Below are positions 1 through 10,048 of a DNA stretch of 64,000 bases, in pieces. Position numbers and translations under genes: made by a program. The DNA comes from Chloroflexi bacterium AL-N1. Lineage in GTDB: Bacteria; Chloroflexota; Chloroflexia; Chloroflexales; Roseiflexaceae. The notes below the pieces were generated by a model. That model saw nothing but the letters and a program-made list of their open reading frames with translations, made no database searches and was not told the DNA's origin. Location of the stretch: assembly GCA_013122435.1 (NCBI GenBank), contig WYDT01000016.1, positions 62,001 to 126,000 of the forward strand. Direction: 5' to 3'. Each line of letters begins with the position of its first letter. Positions within the stretch are counted from its first letter, which is position 1.

Positions 1-50
1 CTATGCTACGACGACTTGTCTGTCGATACAGGATAAGTGTCAAGAGGGAT

Positions 51-734
51 ATGGTCGCAGAAATAGACCAGGAACTACCTAAGATTATTGCCCGTGCCCA
101 GGCAGGTGATGCTGGAGCTTTCGGTGAAATCTATACACGTTATGCACGTAATATTTTGCGTTATTTGTATGTGCGTGTGCAAGAGCCGGAATCGGCCCAG
201 GATCTGACACAGGAGGTGTTTGTTCGAGTAATTAAAGGTATTGGCGGTTTTGAGTATCGTGGTGAGAAATCATTTCTTGGTTGGTTGTATACCATTGCAA
301 GTAATGTGCTCATTGGCCAGGCTCGACGCAAGCAACCTGTCTCAACACCGTTAGATAATGGTATCGAAGTCATAGATCCCTATGGACAAGAGGCCGTCCA
401 TTTGATCTTTGATCGCTTGATACTGAGTAATGCGATTAATCAGCTTACTGAAGATCAGCAACAAGTGTTAGTGCTCAAGTTCTTTGGAGGTATGGCAAAT
501 CAGGAAATTGCTCGAACGATTGGGCGTAGCGAAGGCGCTGTAAAAGCATTACAACATCGTGCACTTAATTCGCTACATCAGATACTTGAACGAGAGGCTG
601 TTGAGAGTCAAGTCGTTGAAGGTGCCGATAATCTTGATTGGGGGAGTTCTCGGTTAGGAAACAGTCGGCGCACGTCTACTAGAACGCGCAAAGCTAGTGA
701 GGTGCATGTTGAGAGAGAGCATGATGAGGATTAG
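51..734 (+). CDS. ECF-type sigma-70 family RNA polymerase sigma factor
   Basis: A sigma factor that would direct RNA polymerase to a specific promoter set. Region 2 is visible at about residues 20-90 (a run containing GAFGEIYTRY, then AQDLTQEVF and WLYTIASN), and region 4 at about 130-185 (QLTEDQQQVL, then a helix-turn-helix with NQEIARTIGRSEGAVKAL). Regions 1 and 3 are absent, as in group 4 (ECF) factors. The frame stays open to the window edge, so the true start could lie upstream; I prefer ATG at 51 because the recognisable family sequence begins soon after it. The tail after residue 190 is Ser/Arg-rich and looks dispensable. The next gene, 83 bp downstream on the same strand, is a membrane protein of the kind that often accompanies such factors, so it is a plausible regulator of this one. 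Confidence 0.85.
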   Translation: MVAEIDQELPKIIARAQAGDAGAFGEIYTRYARNILRYLYVRVQEPESAQDLTQEVFVRVIKGIGGFEYRGEKSFLGWLYTIASNVLIGQARRKQPVSTPLDNGIEVIDPYGQEAVHLIFDRLILSNAINQLTEDQQQVLVLKFFGGMANQEIARTIGRSEGAVKALQHRALNSLHQILEREAVESQVVEGADNLDWGSSRLGNSRRTSTRTRKASEVHVEREHDED

Positions 735-817
735 TAAGTTCGCTCTTTAAGCACACTGTTTCATGCTATAGATACTATGATGACCAGCAGCTTGGTTCAT
801 CAAGGTGAGGAAAAGAG

Positions 818-2872
818 TTGGTTGTGGAAAAAGATATTGCACAGGTTCTAGATGAAGCAATAGCGCGTATACACGCGGGGGAAAGCGTTGAGGATTTCCT
901 CGCACGCTATCCTGAGCATCAGCTAGCATTGGAGCCGCTCTTACGCACATCGTTAGAGTTGTGGACCTGTGCCGATACGTCACTTCCTTCTGAGTTGGAG
1001 GAGTGGGTAGATACGACAGGCTTGCAAGAGTTTTCTGCGTTTGCCCAACAGATGTTACCATCTCAAGAAGCTACCGTAGGTTTTACTCAGTATACGTCGT
1101 CAGTTTCTGATATTCTCGACGATGCTCTGGTCCTTGTTCAAACAGGAATGAGTGTCGAGGAATGTCTTGCACGCTATTCTGAGCATCGACTAGCATTAGA
1201 GCCGCTCATCAAAACCTCAACAGAACTGATGTCATATGTCGATACGTCACTTCCTTCTGAGTTGGAGGAGTGGGTAGATACGACAGGCTTATACGAATTT
1301 GTGATGATGGCTGAACAGATGACAGGGTCATCTCGCATACCACAAAGCCGACGAAAATATACGGTGTTGACCCAACGTGTTGTCACAACTGCCCTCGTTG
1401 GAGTGCTCATTGTAGGTGTAGTGGATGCGGCCTCTGCCAGTAGTCTTCCATCTGATCCACTCTATCAATGGAAAATTGTACGTGAAGACATCAATTTGGC
1501 CCTGGCTGACTCTGATACCCGTCGCCAATTGCATATTGACTATGCCCAGCGACGTGCAACTGAAATAGAAGCCTTAAGCATTCAGGGAGTGTCGGAGGAC
1601 TCTGAGGTCGTAGCACGCACTTTTGATAGTCTGATATTACATACGAAGAGCGCAGTACAGCGAGATACGGACCCATCTCAGGCAGAGGAAGAAGATGTCG
1701 ATGAGATCGTTGAGCAGGCACATGAGATTGTCGAGCGAGCGCAGAGCATCGCCGACGAATTAGTGGCAACCCTTCCAGAAAAAATACAAGCTGATCTGGA
1801 CAATACACAGCGTGGGCTTCCAACTGCCCGACCAGACCGTGTTGCTGAGATAGCAACCTCGACATTGGTTCCTTCACGTACACCTTTTGTGAGAAGGACA
1901 CCAACACCTCCTGATAATGCAGCTACACCAGTACCTGGTGATGATGTGGCTTCGACAACACCAATATCGCGGGTTACCCCACCAGTAGGATCACTGCCAT
2001 CTGAACCAGGCGAAACAGAAGTGGTTCCGACAAGTGGGCCTCGTACCACAACGCCTGTAGAGTCGACTCCTGATACTAACCTACCAGCACCAACAACTTT
2101 TGTTCCGCGAACGGCAGTACCCAGTGATGTCCCGATTACCTTGCCACCCACAGCAACGCCTGTGCCTGTAGACGCAACGCAAGAACCGCGACCACCAACG
2201 CCAGATCCTACGCGTATACGTCCGACAGAAGAGGTATCTCCAACGGCGACATTCACACCGGAACCACCGCCGCCGACGGCGATACTCACACCGGAACCAC
2301 CGGAACCACCGCCGCCAACAGCGACGGCGACACCGGAACCACCGCCGCCAACAGCGACGGCAGATCCTGTGGAACCACCGCCATCGACGGCAGATCCTGT
2401 GGAACCGACGCTGGAACCCGAAGATCCAAGTGAAGATTCAGACGAAAACCCACCCTCAGATACTGAACAGAGTTCACAACAGTTGAATGTCTCTGTACAA
2501 CCAATTGTGGATTGTGTTGTTGATAATGAAAATGGCACATTCACGGCTTACTTTGGATTTAGAAATTCTGCCAATGATGCCGTCAATATTGCGATTGGTG
2601 CAAACAATTATGTTTCGCCAGGACCAGATGACCAGGGACAACCCTCGACATTTGAAGCGGGAAGATCGTCGTCCTACCCCAATGCCGTATTTAGCGTTGA
2701 TTTTAGTGGTTCTTCCGTTACATGGCATCTTATTGGTCAATCGGTGACTGCGTCAAGCAGTTCTGCACAATGTAATACAACCGAAGGTGAGTCGTTTAGT
2801 GCGGCAGAAGTGAACACTGGTGTCTCTGAAGCTGATGCAACACGCACACAAGACGGTGCAATAGATGACTAA
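818..2872 (+). CDS. DUF5667-type single-pass membrane protein with Thr/Pro-rich stalk
   Basis: A likely partner or anti-sigma-like regulator of the preceding sigma factor; this role is inferred from position only. The start is TTG (GTG two codons on is possible) behind an AAGGTGAGG ribosome site. The cytoplasmic N-terminus holds two copies of an about 60-residue unit (ARYPEHQLALEPL and ARYSEHRLALEPL, each ending in SELEEWVDTTGL). A transmembrane helix follows at about 188-203 (VVTTALVGVLIVGVV). A DUF5667-like helical segment with YQWKIVREDINLAL then begins near residue 215. From about 350 to 545 the chain is a Pro/Thr/Glu stalk, and the last about 100 residues form a predicted beta domain carrying a YFGFRNS / SPGPDDQGQPSTF pattern that I have seen at the ends of other secreted Chloroflexota proteins. 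Length 684 residues. Confidence 0.75.
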   Translation: MVVEKDIAQVLDEAIARIHAGESVEDFLARYPEHQLALEPLLRTSLELWTCADTSLPSELEEWVDTTGLQEFSAFAQQMLPSQEATVGFTQYTSSVSDILDDALVLVQTGMSVEECLARYSEHRLALEPLIKTSTELMSYVDTSLPSELEEWVDTTGLYEFVMMAEQMTGSSRIPQSRRKYTVLTQRVVTTALVGVLIVGVVDAASASSLPSDPLYQWKIVREDINLALADSDTRRQLHIDYAQRRATEIEALSIQGVSEDSEVVARTFDSLILHTKSAVQRDTDPSQAEEEDVDEIVEQAHEIVERAQSIADELVATLPEKIQADLDNTQRGLPTARPDRVAEIATSTLVPSRTPFVRRTPTPPDNAATPVPGDDVASTTPISRVTPPVGSLPSEPGETEVVPTSGPRTTTPVESTPDTNLPAPTTFVPRTAVPSDVPITLPPTATPVPVDATQEPRPPTPDPTRIRPTEEVSPTATFTPEPPPPTAILTPEPPEPPPPTATATPEPPPPTATADPVEPPPSTADPVEPTLEPEDPSEDSDENPPSDTEQSSQQLNVSVQPIVDCVVDNENGTFTAYFGFRNSANDAVNIAIGANNYVSPGPDDQGQPSTFEAGRSSSYPNAVFSVDFSGSSVTWHLIGQSVTASSSSAQCNTTEGESFSAAEVNTGVSEADATRTQDGAIDD
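973..1290. repeat. 51-bp exact direct repeat inside the membrane-protein gene
   Basis: Bases 973-1023 recur without change at 1240-1290, an offset of 267 bp (89 codons). They encode the end of the duplicated N-terminal unit (DTSLPSELEEWVDTTGL). The flanking parts of the two units have diverged, so either the duplication is recent in this part or gene conversion keeps it identical. Confidence 0.9.
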
Positions 2873-3020
2873 GCAATGTCTGCAGACGTTTCAGACTTCC
2901 CCCATCCTTTCTAGTCAATACTAAATCTAAGAGGCCCACACTGTTTTGACGCTGTCTGGATAACTTTGTGAGTTGTCAGAGCAGTCTGTGAGTCTTTTGT
3001 ACATGAGCTATCAATCTTCT

Positions 3021-4528
3021 TCAGAAACAATGTGCATCCAGAATTTTGCGTCGCGCTGCGGTTTGTTGTTGAAGATATGTTTGCTGTGCTGTCGCTTCAA
3101 GACCTCGTAACGCCTCACGACCTAGATATGCACCACCTGCATGGTCGATCAATGCAAACCATGTAGGATAGAGTGCTGGCTCAGCGAATAGCGAACGCAA
3201 TCAGACGAGTGCAAGCTGAAATGCGTAGGGAAGTGCCAACCATGCAGAAGTTGTGTGCTGGAGTGCTTCATTGAGATAGTCCTCCGTAACTGCTTCAGAA
3301 AGCTGGATTGGTGATGGATTTTCATTTCGCTTTTCTTTCAAAAAATATGAACGCGCAAAACCCGCGTCAAGTTTGGCCCCGTGCTCTAAGCAGACCATTC
3401 CTTCAGATCGGCGTCCTTGATACCAGAGCGTCATGCCGAGTTCCACCCAGTGTTGAAATTGCTCCGGCTCATGTTGGATGGCAAAAGCGACGATAGTTTG
3501 TGCTGCCTGTGGATAGCCAGCCCTTGAACAGCGAGCGGCCACCTCGTCCAATTGGTTTCCATGGAATGGCTCAGAACCAACAGCATAGCTACTTTTGTAG
3601 AGTTGCGATACGTCACTCACACTTTTCGCGTCATGAAAGGCACCACTGGAGCCTGCCGAACTTGAAACAATAAACCAACTGCTTTTATCCAGGGGATCTC
3701 TGTCGAGGTGTTCCCTGACGGCAAAACGTAAGTAGGCAATGACATCAAGATTCTGGCTGTGAAATGGAGCCAGGCGAAACCATTAGAGACCTGCTGTCGC
3801 AACAAGTGGATGTTCACAGGAGTCTAAGAAAAGCCCCGGCATAATAGGCGCGTGAGCATAGGGTGTGATATCCCTGTTCTGCGAGTGCCTGGATTTGTTG
3901 ACCACCGTCTTCTGGCGCAAAAAGACTGCTTTTGGTCAGTGCCAGACTGAGTTGAGGCCACTCCGGGTGAGTTGCACCTCTTCAGGTCTGAGCGTGTCAA
4001 GAGTTTGTACCCATGACTCAAGTTATTCGAGGGAGTATGTTGTTGCTTGAGATAGGTCTTGTATAGTGGTTTGTCCACGCTCGATCCGCCGCAAAATCTA
4101 CGGTTGTTCGCGTATCCAGTAACCGTGATCGTAATCCCAGTTACACAACCAATCATCAGGTGCTTCAATCGACAGTATCGGCCCTTCACCATCTTCGGAT
4201 GCAGTCAAACGGAAGAACCGTATCGGATCATCAGCTTGCCCCAATGAAGTTGTTGCATCCAGAATGTGCGTTCCTCATCCGTAACCGTATGGTCCATCAA
4301 CGTAACCCACACACCTGCTACTTGTGTCTCGCCAGTCGCCACATCTTCTAACAACCAGGAGCTATCGCATGCCGCGTTCAACCGATCAATGACAGACTGC
4401 CATGATGCGGATTGTCCTTCAAACCAGGTGTGCTCTAAATCGCTCATTAAACGCACACATGTTTCTTTTCGTTGAAAGCGCACCTCAGTTAGCATGGGTT
4501 GTAGAGCTTGAACGAAGTTATACATCAT
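3021..4528 (-). pseudogene. Decayed gene of about 500 codons, family unknown
   Basis: An intact-looking start (MMYNFVQALQPML) at 4528 runs 107 codons to a TGA at 4205-4207. The same protein clearly continues in a neighbouring frame from about 4240 (ADDPIRFFRLTASEDGE). That frame runs to a final stop at 3021-3023 but is interrupted by TAG 4098-4100, TAA 4023-4025, TGA 3936-3938, TAA 3783-3785 and TGA 3201-3203. Between about 3930 and 3840 a third frame reads better (SLFAPEDGGQQIQALAEQ), so a compensating pair of indels is likely. The part from 3770 to 3204 (VIAYLRFAVREHLDRD on to WLALPYAFQLALV) reads smoothly. I do not recognise the family. It ends 24 bp before the next minus-strand gene, with which it probably formed an operon. 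Confidence 0.75.
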
Positions 4529-4552
4529 AGCTGCCCTCTGTGTTCTGAATGA

Positions 4553-4990
4553 TCAGGTTGTTGATACTTGTATGTTTTCCCCCAGCGTCTCTCTTGCCTT
4601 AAAAATCTCTTTCCCAACCACAAAAACACGGTATCGTACAGGACTCGGCCCTGATGAGTAGGGGATCATATCCTGGATAGGTGAAAGTCCGGCTTCTGTG
4701 AGCAGATTACATAGTGCTTCCGCTGCATCGCTTGTCTGGAAAAAACCGACTAAATGACGGTGCTCCATATTCAGGATTATGTGTAGAAATGCCTGACAGG
4801 CCATATCCTGGCTTTCAAATGTGCTGAAAATCTGTTGCTGCTGGCCTCGTTCTGCATAAAAAATATGCCACTCATTATTGAATTGAGCTAAACATATGCC
4901 ATCGTACATCCCTTCCCAATTACCTATTGCGTAATTGTTGGGGTTGCATCCTGCTGCCAGGAGTTGTTGGTGTAGTTCATCAAGTGTCAT
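4553..4990 (-). CDS. Small soluble protein resembling polymorphic-toxin immunity proteins
   Basis: A 145-residue protein without signal peptide or membrane segment. The first 80 residues (MTLDELHQQLLAAGC, CLAQFNNEWHIFYAERGQ, then FESQDMACQAFLH) match in style the small alpha/beta immunity-like proteins in which a short peptide reads W-x-V/I-Y/F-Y-x-E-R-G. The C-terminal part (SDAAEALCNLLTEAGL, PVRYRVFVVG) looks like a second alpha/beta unit. No toxin gene is next to it in the window. The decayed gene downstream (3021-4528) is the only candidate partner and is dead. Function not established; the immunity link is a resemblance only. Confidence 0.6.
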   Translation of the reverse strand: MTLDELHQQLLAAGCNPNNYAIGNWEGMYDGICLAQFNNEWHIFYAERGQQQQIFSTFESQDMACQAFLHIILNMEHRHLVGFFQTSDAAEALCNLLTEAGLSPIQDMIPYSSGPSPVRYRVFVVGKEIFKARETLGENIQVSTT

Positions 4991-5097
4991 TGGGCATATC
5001 TCTAATAAATGCTTTTTATGATGAATAGAAACTAAACACTATCGGGCGTTGTCGGGCTGATGTTATTGTCGTGTAGGTAGAGCCTCTCATCGATATC

Positions 5098-5757
5098 TCA
5101 ACGCTTAATCCACGCTCGAATCATGTGGGCGACATCAATAGGAGAGTTGGTTGTAGGGGTCCATCCCTCACGCCGTGCCTGATAGATTGGAGGTTCGGTG
5201 CTGCGAGGAAGATAGCCATCGTAGAGGAAGCTACCCGCAAACCGTTTGTCGATACGCTCCACACAAAATGTGGTTGGGCTCGCTGGAACGGCTGCCAATG
5301 TGCTCTGGTAATGTCCAGAGTCATATAGGTAGCCACATTTGAGAATATAATCTGCGCCAGTTGCAGCGAGCAAACGACCATTGTGGTATGTGGCTGCATA
5401 CTCCTGGATGATAATGCCAGCATGAGTATCATCGCTTACCAGCACTGTGCCGGGTGATCCGGCTAAACTGAGTACCGCTGCCAATGCATGATCATCTAAC
5501 GCGAAGGGATCGTCCAATATCTCCTGAGGTATGCCCAGTTGAGCAACCCACTGCTGAGGTGTTAAGGTGTCGAACCAACTCATATCGTATGAGATAGCTT
5601 CCATCTCAAGAGTCGATAGGTGCGGCAATACCCAACCACCTGGCAGATGCTCATCGCGGACGGTTGTCGCAAAGGCGGCCCCTCCCAGCACGATGGCGTC
5701 GTAAAGTTGTAGGGTGGTCGGGTGAAACACAAGCTGGGCGTTGAGTGCAAATCCCAT
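5098..5757 (-). CDS. Hypothetical protein, 219 residues
   Basis: I do not recognise the family. The likely start is ATG at 5757 (MGFALNAQLVFHP); the frame is open for 26 more codons upstream but that part lacks a good ribosome site and looks random. The protein has no signal peptide or transmembrane segment. It contains an acidic/aromatic N-terminal half (EMEAISYDMSWFDTLTPQQW) and a C-terminal half rich in Tyr and Gly (GADYILKCGYLYDSGHY). It lies in a run of minus-strand hypothetical genes, several of which are decayed, so it may be part of the same accessory block. Confidence 0.55.
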   Translation of the reverse strand: MGFALNAQLVFHPTTLQLYDAIVLGGAAFATTVRDEHLPGGWVLPHLSTLEMEAISYDMSWFDTLTPQQWVAQLGIPQEILDDPFALDDHALAAVLSLAGSPGTVLVSDDTHAGIIIQEYAATYHNGRLLAATGADYILKCGYLYDSGHYQSTLAAVPASPTTFCVERIDKRFAGSFLYDGYLPRSTEPPIYQARREGWTPTTNSPIDVAHMIRAWIKR

Positions 5758-5868
5758 TATGGTGCTCCAGATAGTTGTTGATTGTATATGAGTAGGCTTA
5801 GTATCATGGACAAGATTGTATGGGTGAAACAGCACAGAAATGTGTTGAAATACTGGAGAGAAGCCCTG

Positions 5869-6834
5869 TTAATGTACGTGTGGATAATGTTTTTGTAACA
5901 CCGCCTGTATAGCTGCCAATTGTTTTCGAGCATACACTGTTGCATACTCGATAGGGTAACCTCCCGTACCGTACTCGACCTGTAGTGTTTTATCGTCCTT
6001 GAATACAATTTTGATGAGTGGTACCGTTTGGGTAACTCCGCGATATGTGCGATCTTCGGACTCAAGCGTGAGTGATTGGATTGTGTCGATGGCATAATGT
6101 TGGGTGTTTGTAAAATGCCGTACTTGTATTTCGTTGTGTGTAAAGGTATAACGTAGAACATATGCGAAGAGACATATGTATGAGAACCATAGTCCTAGTA
6201 TGAAGAAAAAACCCATCAATAACAGCATGAACCAGCTGCTATGTTCTGCCTCGAAAGTGCCTGTAATAAGTGCCCATACGCCCATTACTGCTATGCATAC
6301 CATGAGAAGCCCCATTCCTAATATCATAAAAACCCCTGAGGTTTGATTGTGAAGTGTGATGGGAAGGTGCAGTTTAGGGCTCTCTTGCAGGGTCTGGAGA
6401 CGGTTTTCAATAGCCAGCATGATCTCGCCCATTATATTGAGCGTGGGATACCATAGCCTATAGCGCTTCTGTGTCGTTTGTATAGTTATGCACTGACCGA
6501 TTTTTATATGTTGAATGTCTTTATATGGGATATACGTCTGTCGTCCAAAACGTTCAATCACTAATGTTGTTTGTTGCACATGTGTAATGGTAGACCACAT
6601 GACAAACGCATATACACAGAAACTGATAAAAAAAGGAAAAACAATGCAACCAGCGAGGTTAGATGTATTGTTTTCTTGCATATAGCTAATGAGCGAGAAG
6701 CCAATGCCCAGCGTAAATATGCCTATGCCTGCCAGTGCTATCCATCGCCATAACAAGTGTGCTGCATAGGTTTTGGTCTGATATGCAGTTGTCGGATTTT
6801 GGCCGCATTTCCGTTTCATGGTGAACACCCACAT
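5869..6834 (-). CDS. Membrane protein with two helix pairs, possibly bacterial PH-like
   Basis: A 321-residue membrane protein. Four hydrophobic segments occur in two pairs, near residues 27-50 and 61-82, then 173-195 and 203-232. Each pair is followed by a beta-rich soluble stretch: residues 86-130 (TLVIERFGRQTYIPYKDIQHIKIG) and 240-300 (IQVRHFTNTQHYAIDTIQSLTLE). Such a repeated 'two helices then a small beta domain' plan recalls bacterial PH-domain (YdbS/YdbT-like) membrane proteins, but no decisive motif is present. ATG at 6819 (MKRKCG) is an alternative start. Function unknown. Confidence 0.6.
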   Translation of the reverse strand: MWVFTMKRKCGQNPTTAYQTKTYAAHLLWRWIALAGIGIFTLGIGFSLISYMQENNTSNLAGCIVFPFFISFCVYAFVMWSTITHVQQTTLVIERFGRQTYIPYKDIQHIKIGQCITIQTTQKRYRLWYPTLNIMGEIMLAIENRLQTLQESPKLHLPITLHNQTSGVFMILGMGLLMVCIAVMGVWALITGTFEAEHSSWFMLLLMGFFFILGLWFSYICLFAYVLRYTFTHNEIQVRHFTNTQHYAIDTIQSLTLESEDRTYRGVTQTVPLIKIVFKDDKTLQVEYGTGGYPIEYATVYARKQLAAIQAVLQKHYPHVH

Positions 6835-6950
6835 TACCCTATGTTCTCATATGACATGGTTCTGACAAACCTGCACCCATTTTCAGGCAGTAGCTTTACC
6901 CATTCTATGAACTCCTGGCATCTTTGTGACGAAGCCAAGAACCTGCGATG

Positions 6951-7494
6951 TTACTCCATACCAGGTTTGGGGGCAGAGCGTGCGATACCCAAAACCCACA
7001 CGACTGCCACAGTGATCGCCGTGACAAAGAGGAGTTGCACCACCTGACCGATGATGGCCCACCACGAACATTCACCAAAATGTTGCCCATCGATGCTGGA
7101 TGATAATAGGCGCTTGTCCTGTAAAAAGCGGGATTTGGGTCCAGTTGACTTGTATTTCGTCATCGACCTGATGGTGCTCCAGATAGCGGCTTAACTGCGA
7201 AATATTGTATATCGATGAGTCAACCCACTGATCTTCTCATTCATAGCGAAGGCGCATCCCTTCGGTTTTCCAGTGCAGTTCAATGTGATATATCGGATAG
7301 CCGCGAAATGTTTGAGTGACTTCATACTCGATAAGTTCGACCGTGGATGTGCGAGGTACATGAGCAATGGTTAGTAGGCAGTGTTGGGTTTTGATCAAGG
7401 TAAAGAAGTTGGATAGTGGAAACACCAACCATAAGATGGATAGCATAATCGTGATAATGATCCAGATGGGACGTGTATCTCTGTTGTTGGTCAC
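6951..7494 (-). pseudogene. Broken small membrane protein (DUF3592-like plan)
   Basis: The gene starts at 7494 (MTNNRDTRPIWIII) with one transmembrane helix, then a beta-rich extracytoplasmic part (VELIEYEVTQTFRGYPIY). An in-frame TGA at 7237-7239 interrupts it. The reading continues in the same frame after the stop (EDQWVDSSIYNISQLSRYL to HRWATFW) and, after a frameshift near 7075, ends with a second transmembrane helix (QVVQLLFVTAITVAVVWVLG) and a stop at 6951. Two helices around an exported beta domain resemble DUF3592 proteins, a weak comparison. It is read as a decaying gene. Confidence 0.65.
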
Positions 7495-7998
7495 GATGGT
7501 TATGTCCTACGTGTATGGGTGTATCTTGGTAATGCTGTTAAATTCAGAAGCGGCCTGAACAGCACACTCATGTTGTGTAGTGTATGTCTTATAAACGATG
7601 TGTGGTAGCGGTTTTCTGGTACAAATGCTTGCTATATGCTACAACATGCTTGCAATAGCCCTCTCTCGTGAATCTAATTTTCTACTGGGATGTATTTATT
7701 CACATGAAGGCTTATGTGAATGTGCGAGTGTAAATATGTATCAATACCAATGTATAAGGTAGAGCTATGTTATCTATCAGAAAGTTGTCAGTTGATCTCC
7801 TATTGTATACGGAAACGTTTCGATGTGTAATAACGTCATGTCTTATAGCGGGGAACAGTGTCGTAACTAGCCGTATGCTATAATGCTGTGCGACATCAAC
7901 GTACATTGGTAATACTTGCGCCATGTTGCGTGATAAAGAGCTTTTGAATGCCATGGTGGACAATGGATTCTGTTTATTAATGAAGGTACTCACATAAC
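7495..7998. other. Intergenic region, 504 bp
   Basis: An AT-rich stretch between the broken membrane-protein gene (minus strand) and the kinase gene (plus strand), so it should hold both divergent promoters. I could not pick a convincing sigma-70 promoter by eye, and saw no RNA gene, no long palindrome and no gene remnant that reads in either direction. Confidence 0.4.
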
Positions 7999-9948
7999 AT
8001 GTTAGGAGACGATCTGTCACAGCGGCCATTGGGCCGTTATCAAATTATGGCATTGCTCGGGCGTGGTGGCATGGCTTCAGTCTATCGTGCCCATGATACG
8101 GTCTTGCATCGTGATGTGGCGCTCAAAGTCTTGTATCCACAGTACAGCGATGACAAGGCCTTAGTTGAGCGTTTCAAACGTGAGGCCATTCTTGCGGCGC
8201 GGTTAGACCATCCCAATATCGTGCCGATTTATGATGTCGGTGAGGCTGATGGTAATGTGTATATTGCCATGAAGTTGCAGGTCGGTCGGTCGCTTGCCGA
8301 TGTACTGCGTGAACGACTGTTATTGCCACTTTCGCAGACGTTGCCAATTATTTCACAGATCACTGATGCGCTTGATTACGCCCACACAGCAGGGGTCATT
8401 CATCGTGACGTAAAAGCACCTAATATTTTATTGAGTGATCAACCCGGTACCCAACACCCGCAAGCATTACTCACCGACTTTGGTATTGCTAAATCGCTTG
8501 TTGATGGTGTGGGACTAACGAGCACAAGTGCGCTCATTGGCACACCGGGATCGATGGCGCCGGAGCAGATTACCAAACAACCAACACTATCACAAACAGA
8601 TGTGTATGGCTTAGGTGCGCTGGTGTTTCGTTGTCTGACTGGACGTAATCCATTTGAGGGGAGTACGGAGGAGGTGTTGCTGGGACATTTGTACGGGACC
8701 ATACAGGCTCCTTCAACATTAGTGTCAGAATTACCATCGAGTATTGATCAGGTCGTTTTGAAAGCACTGGAACGCCAACCAGAGGATCGATATGCTACTG
8801 CTGGTGCGTTTGCCCAGGCACTGCGCGAAGCGGCTGAGGCATTATCTGATGATGACTCAGCCACAGCGGTTGGTGCAATTGTGCCGCCTGTAGCACGTGC
8901 GGCACCCCGGAGCGCGGAACCTGCTCCTGTAGTATCGGCAGCACCACGTAGTACAGCATCTGCCCCTCCCACATCCGCAGCGCCAGATGGCAGACGGCGA
9001 GAAATACTAATTCCACTGGCCATTATGGTTATTTTGTTGATTGGTCTGATCGGTGTGGTGCTGGGCAATCGCTGGCCATTGATTGTGGATGCACTGGCTG
9101 GTACATTGGCTGGAGAAAATGTGAGTGCGGTAGAGACAACGGCTTCTGTCACACCATCGTCTTCGCCGACTCAGCGTACGACACAGACTGCGTCACCGAC
9201 AGATACAGTGACAGCAACCGCAACAGTGACGGCTACCTTAGTTGCAACGACCATACCGACAGAAGAACCACCGTTTGAGCCGACGAATGAACCTGTGCGT
9301 GTTTTACCAACCACCGCACCACCAACGCCACCACCGCCGCCAAGCAATACACCGATGCCTATTCCCTCCGCGACAGCGACGGCAACCATTACCCCAACGG
9401 CGACAGCCACCATCACCCCGACACTTACGCCAACACCGACACCGACAGCCACATCAGAGGTAGTTGCATGTACAATAGAAGCACCAGGTGGTTTTGGTCA
9501 GTTGCTTAACAACAATGAAAGTGTGCGGGAACGTGTAGGATGCCCAACAGCGGGAGATGTATACAGTGCCGTCTCTGATCAGGTCTTTCAAAGCGGCAAT
9601 ATGATCTGGTATGAGACTTTCGATCAGTTTTATATTTTCTTTGGGAAGGATGCTGGTAGTTGGATGACATACACAGGTGTCGATCTCAATCAGCGTGGAT
9701 GGGAAAACCCAACACCTGTCGCACCACCTGATCCGGATCTTATCGCACCTTCTGACTCAGGCTTTGCGGTCATCTGGGGCAACAATGAGGCGGTGCGTGA
9801 AGGTCTGGGGTGGGCCACCACCGGTCTTTCGTATACTAATGGTGGTGCGTTGCAACTATTTGATGGTGGTCGTATGCTGTTCCATCCCCGTGTGGAGGCT
9901 ATCTATGTGTTGTATAACGATGGTTCCTTTGAGCGCTACTGGGAATAG
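7999..9948 (+). CDS. Membrane-anchored Hanks-type serine/threonine protein kinase
   Basis: A signalling kinase that would phosphorylate cytoplasmic proteins. The kinase domain covers residues 13-280: glycine loop GRGGMAS (21-27), catalytic Lys43, catalytic loop HRDVKAPN with Asp137 and Asn142, and DFG at 160-162. All catalytic residues are present. A short Ala/Pro linker leads to one transmembrane helix (IPLAIMVILLIGLIGVVLG, about residue 336-354), then a Thr/Pro-rich stalk to about residue 490. The exported C-terminus contains two related units (FGQLLNNNESVRERVGCPT and FAVIWGNNEAVREGLGWAT), which look like LGFP-type repeats and may sense a cell-wall or extracellular ligand. There are no PASTA domains. 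It is an intact gene inside a zone of broken genes. Confidence 0.9.
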   Translation: MLGDDLSQRPLGRYQIMALLGRGGMASVYRAHDTVLHRDVALKVLYPQYSDDKALVERFKREAILAARLDHPNIVPIYDVGEADGNVYIAMKLQVGRSLADVLRERLLLPLSQTLPIISQITDALDYAHTAGVIHRDVKAPNILLSDQPGTQHPQALLTDFGIAKSLVDGVGLTSTSALIGTPGSMAPEQITKQPTLSQTDVYGLGALVFRCLTGRNPFEGSTEEVLLGHLYGTIQAPSTLVSELPSSIDQVVLKALERQPEDRYATAGAFAQALREAAEALSDDDSATAVGAIVPPVARAAPRSAEPAPVVSAAPRSTASAPPTSAAPDGRRREILIPLAIMVILLIGLIGVVLGNRWPLIVDALAGTLAGENVSAVETTASVTPSSSPTQRTTQTASPTDTVTATATVTATLVATTIPTEEPPFEPTNEPVRVLPTTAPPTPPPPPSNTPMPIPSATATATITPTATATITPTLTPTPTPTATSEVVACTIEAPGGFGQLLNNNESVRERVGCPTAGDVYSAVSDQVFQSGNMIWYETFDQFYIFFGKDAGSWMTYTGVDLNQRGWENPTPVAPPDPDLIAPSDSGFAVIWGNNEAVREGLGWATTGLSYTNGGALQLFDGGRMLFHPRVEAIYVLYNDGSFERYWE

Positions 9949-10005
9949 GAACCATGGATACGGCGCTTAAAAGACCGCTGAGGTTGTGATCGCATCATGG
10001 AAAAC

Positions 10006-10025
10006 GAGCACCTGATCTGGTGCTC
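10006..10025. terminator. Hairpin after the kinase gene
   Basis: Seven-base arms GAGCACC and GGTGCTC surround a six-base loop, 58 bp after the kinase stop and between converging genes. There is no U-run, so it is at best a weak terminator or a Rho-assisted one. Confidence 0.4.
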
Positions 10026-10048
10026 TGCGCTCGCCCTGTACACATGTA

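Noticed and set aside
1678..2544. A long antisense frame of Gly/Val-rich sequence opposite the Thr/Pro-rich stalk
   Set aside because: It is the expected complement of repetitive Pro/Thr codons; it has no ribosome site and no domain. The same holds for the frame opposite the kinase stalk at 9171-9452.
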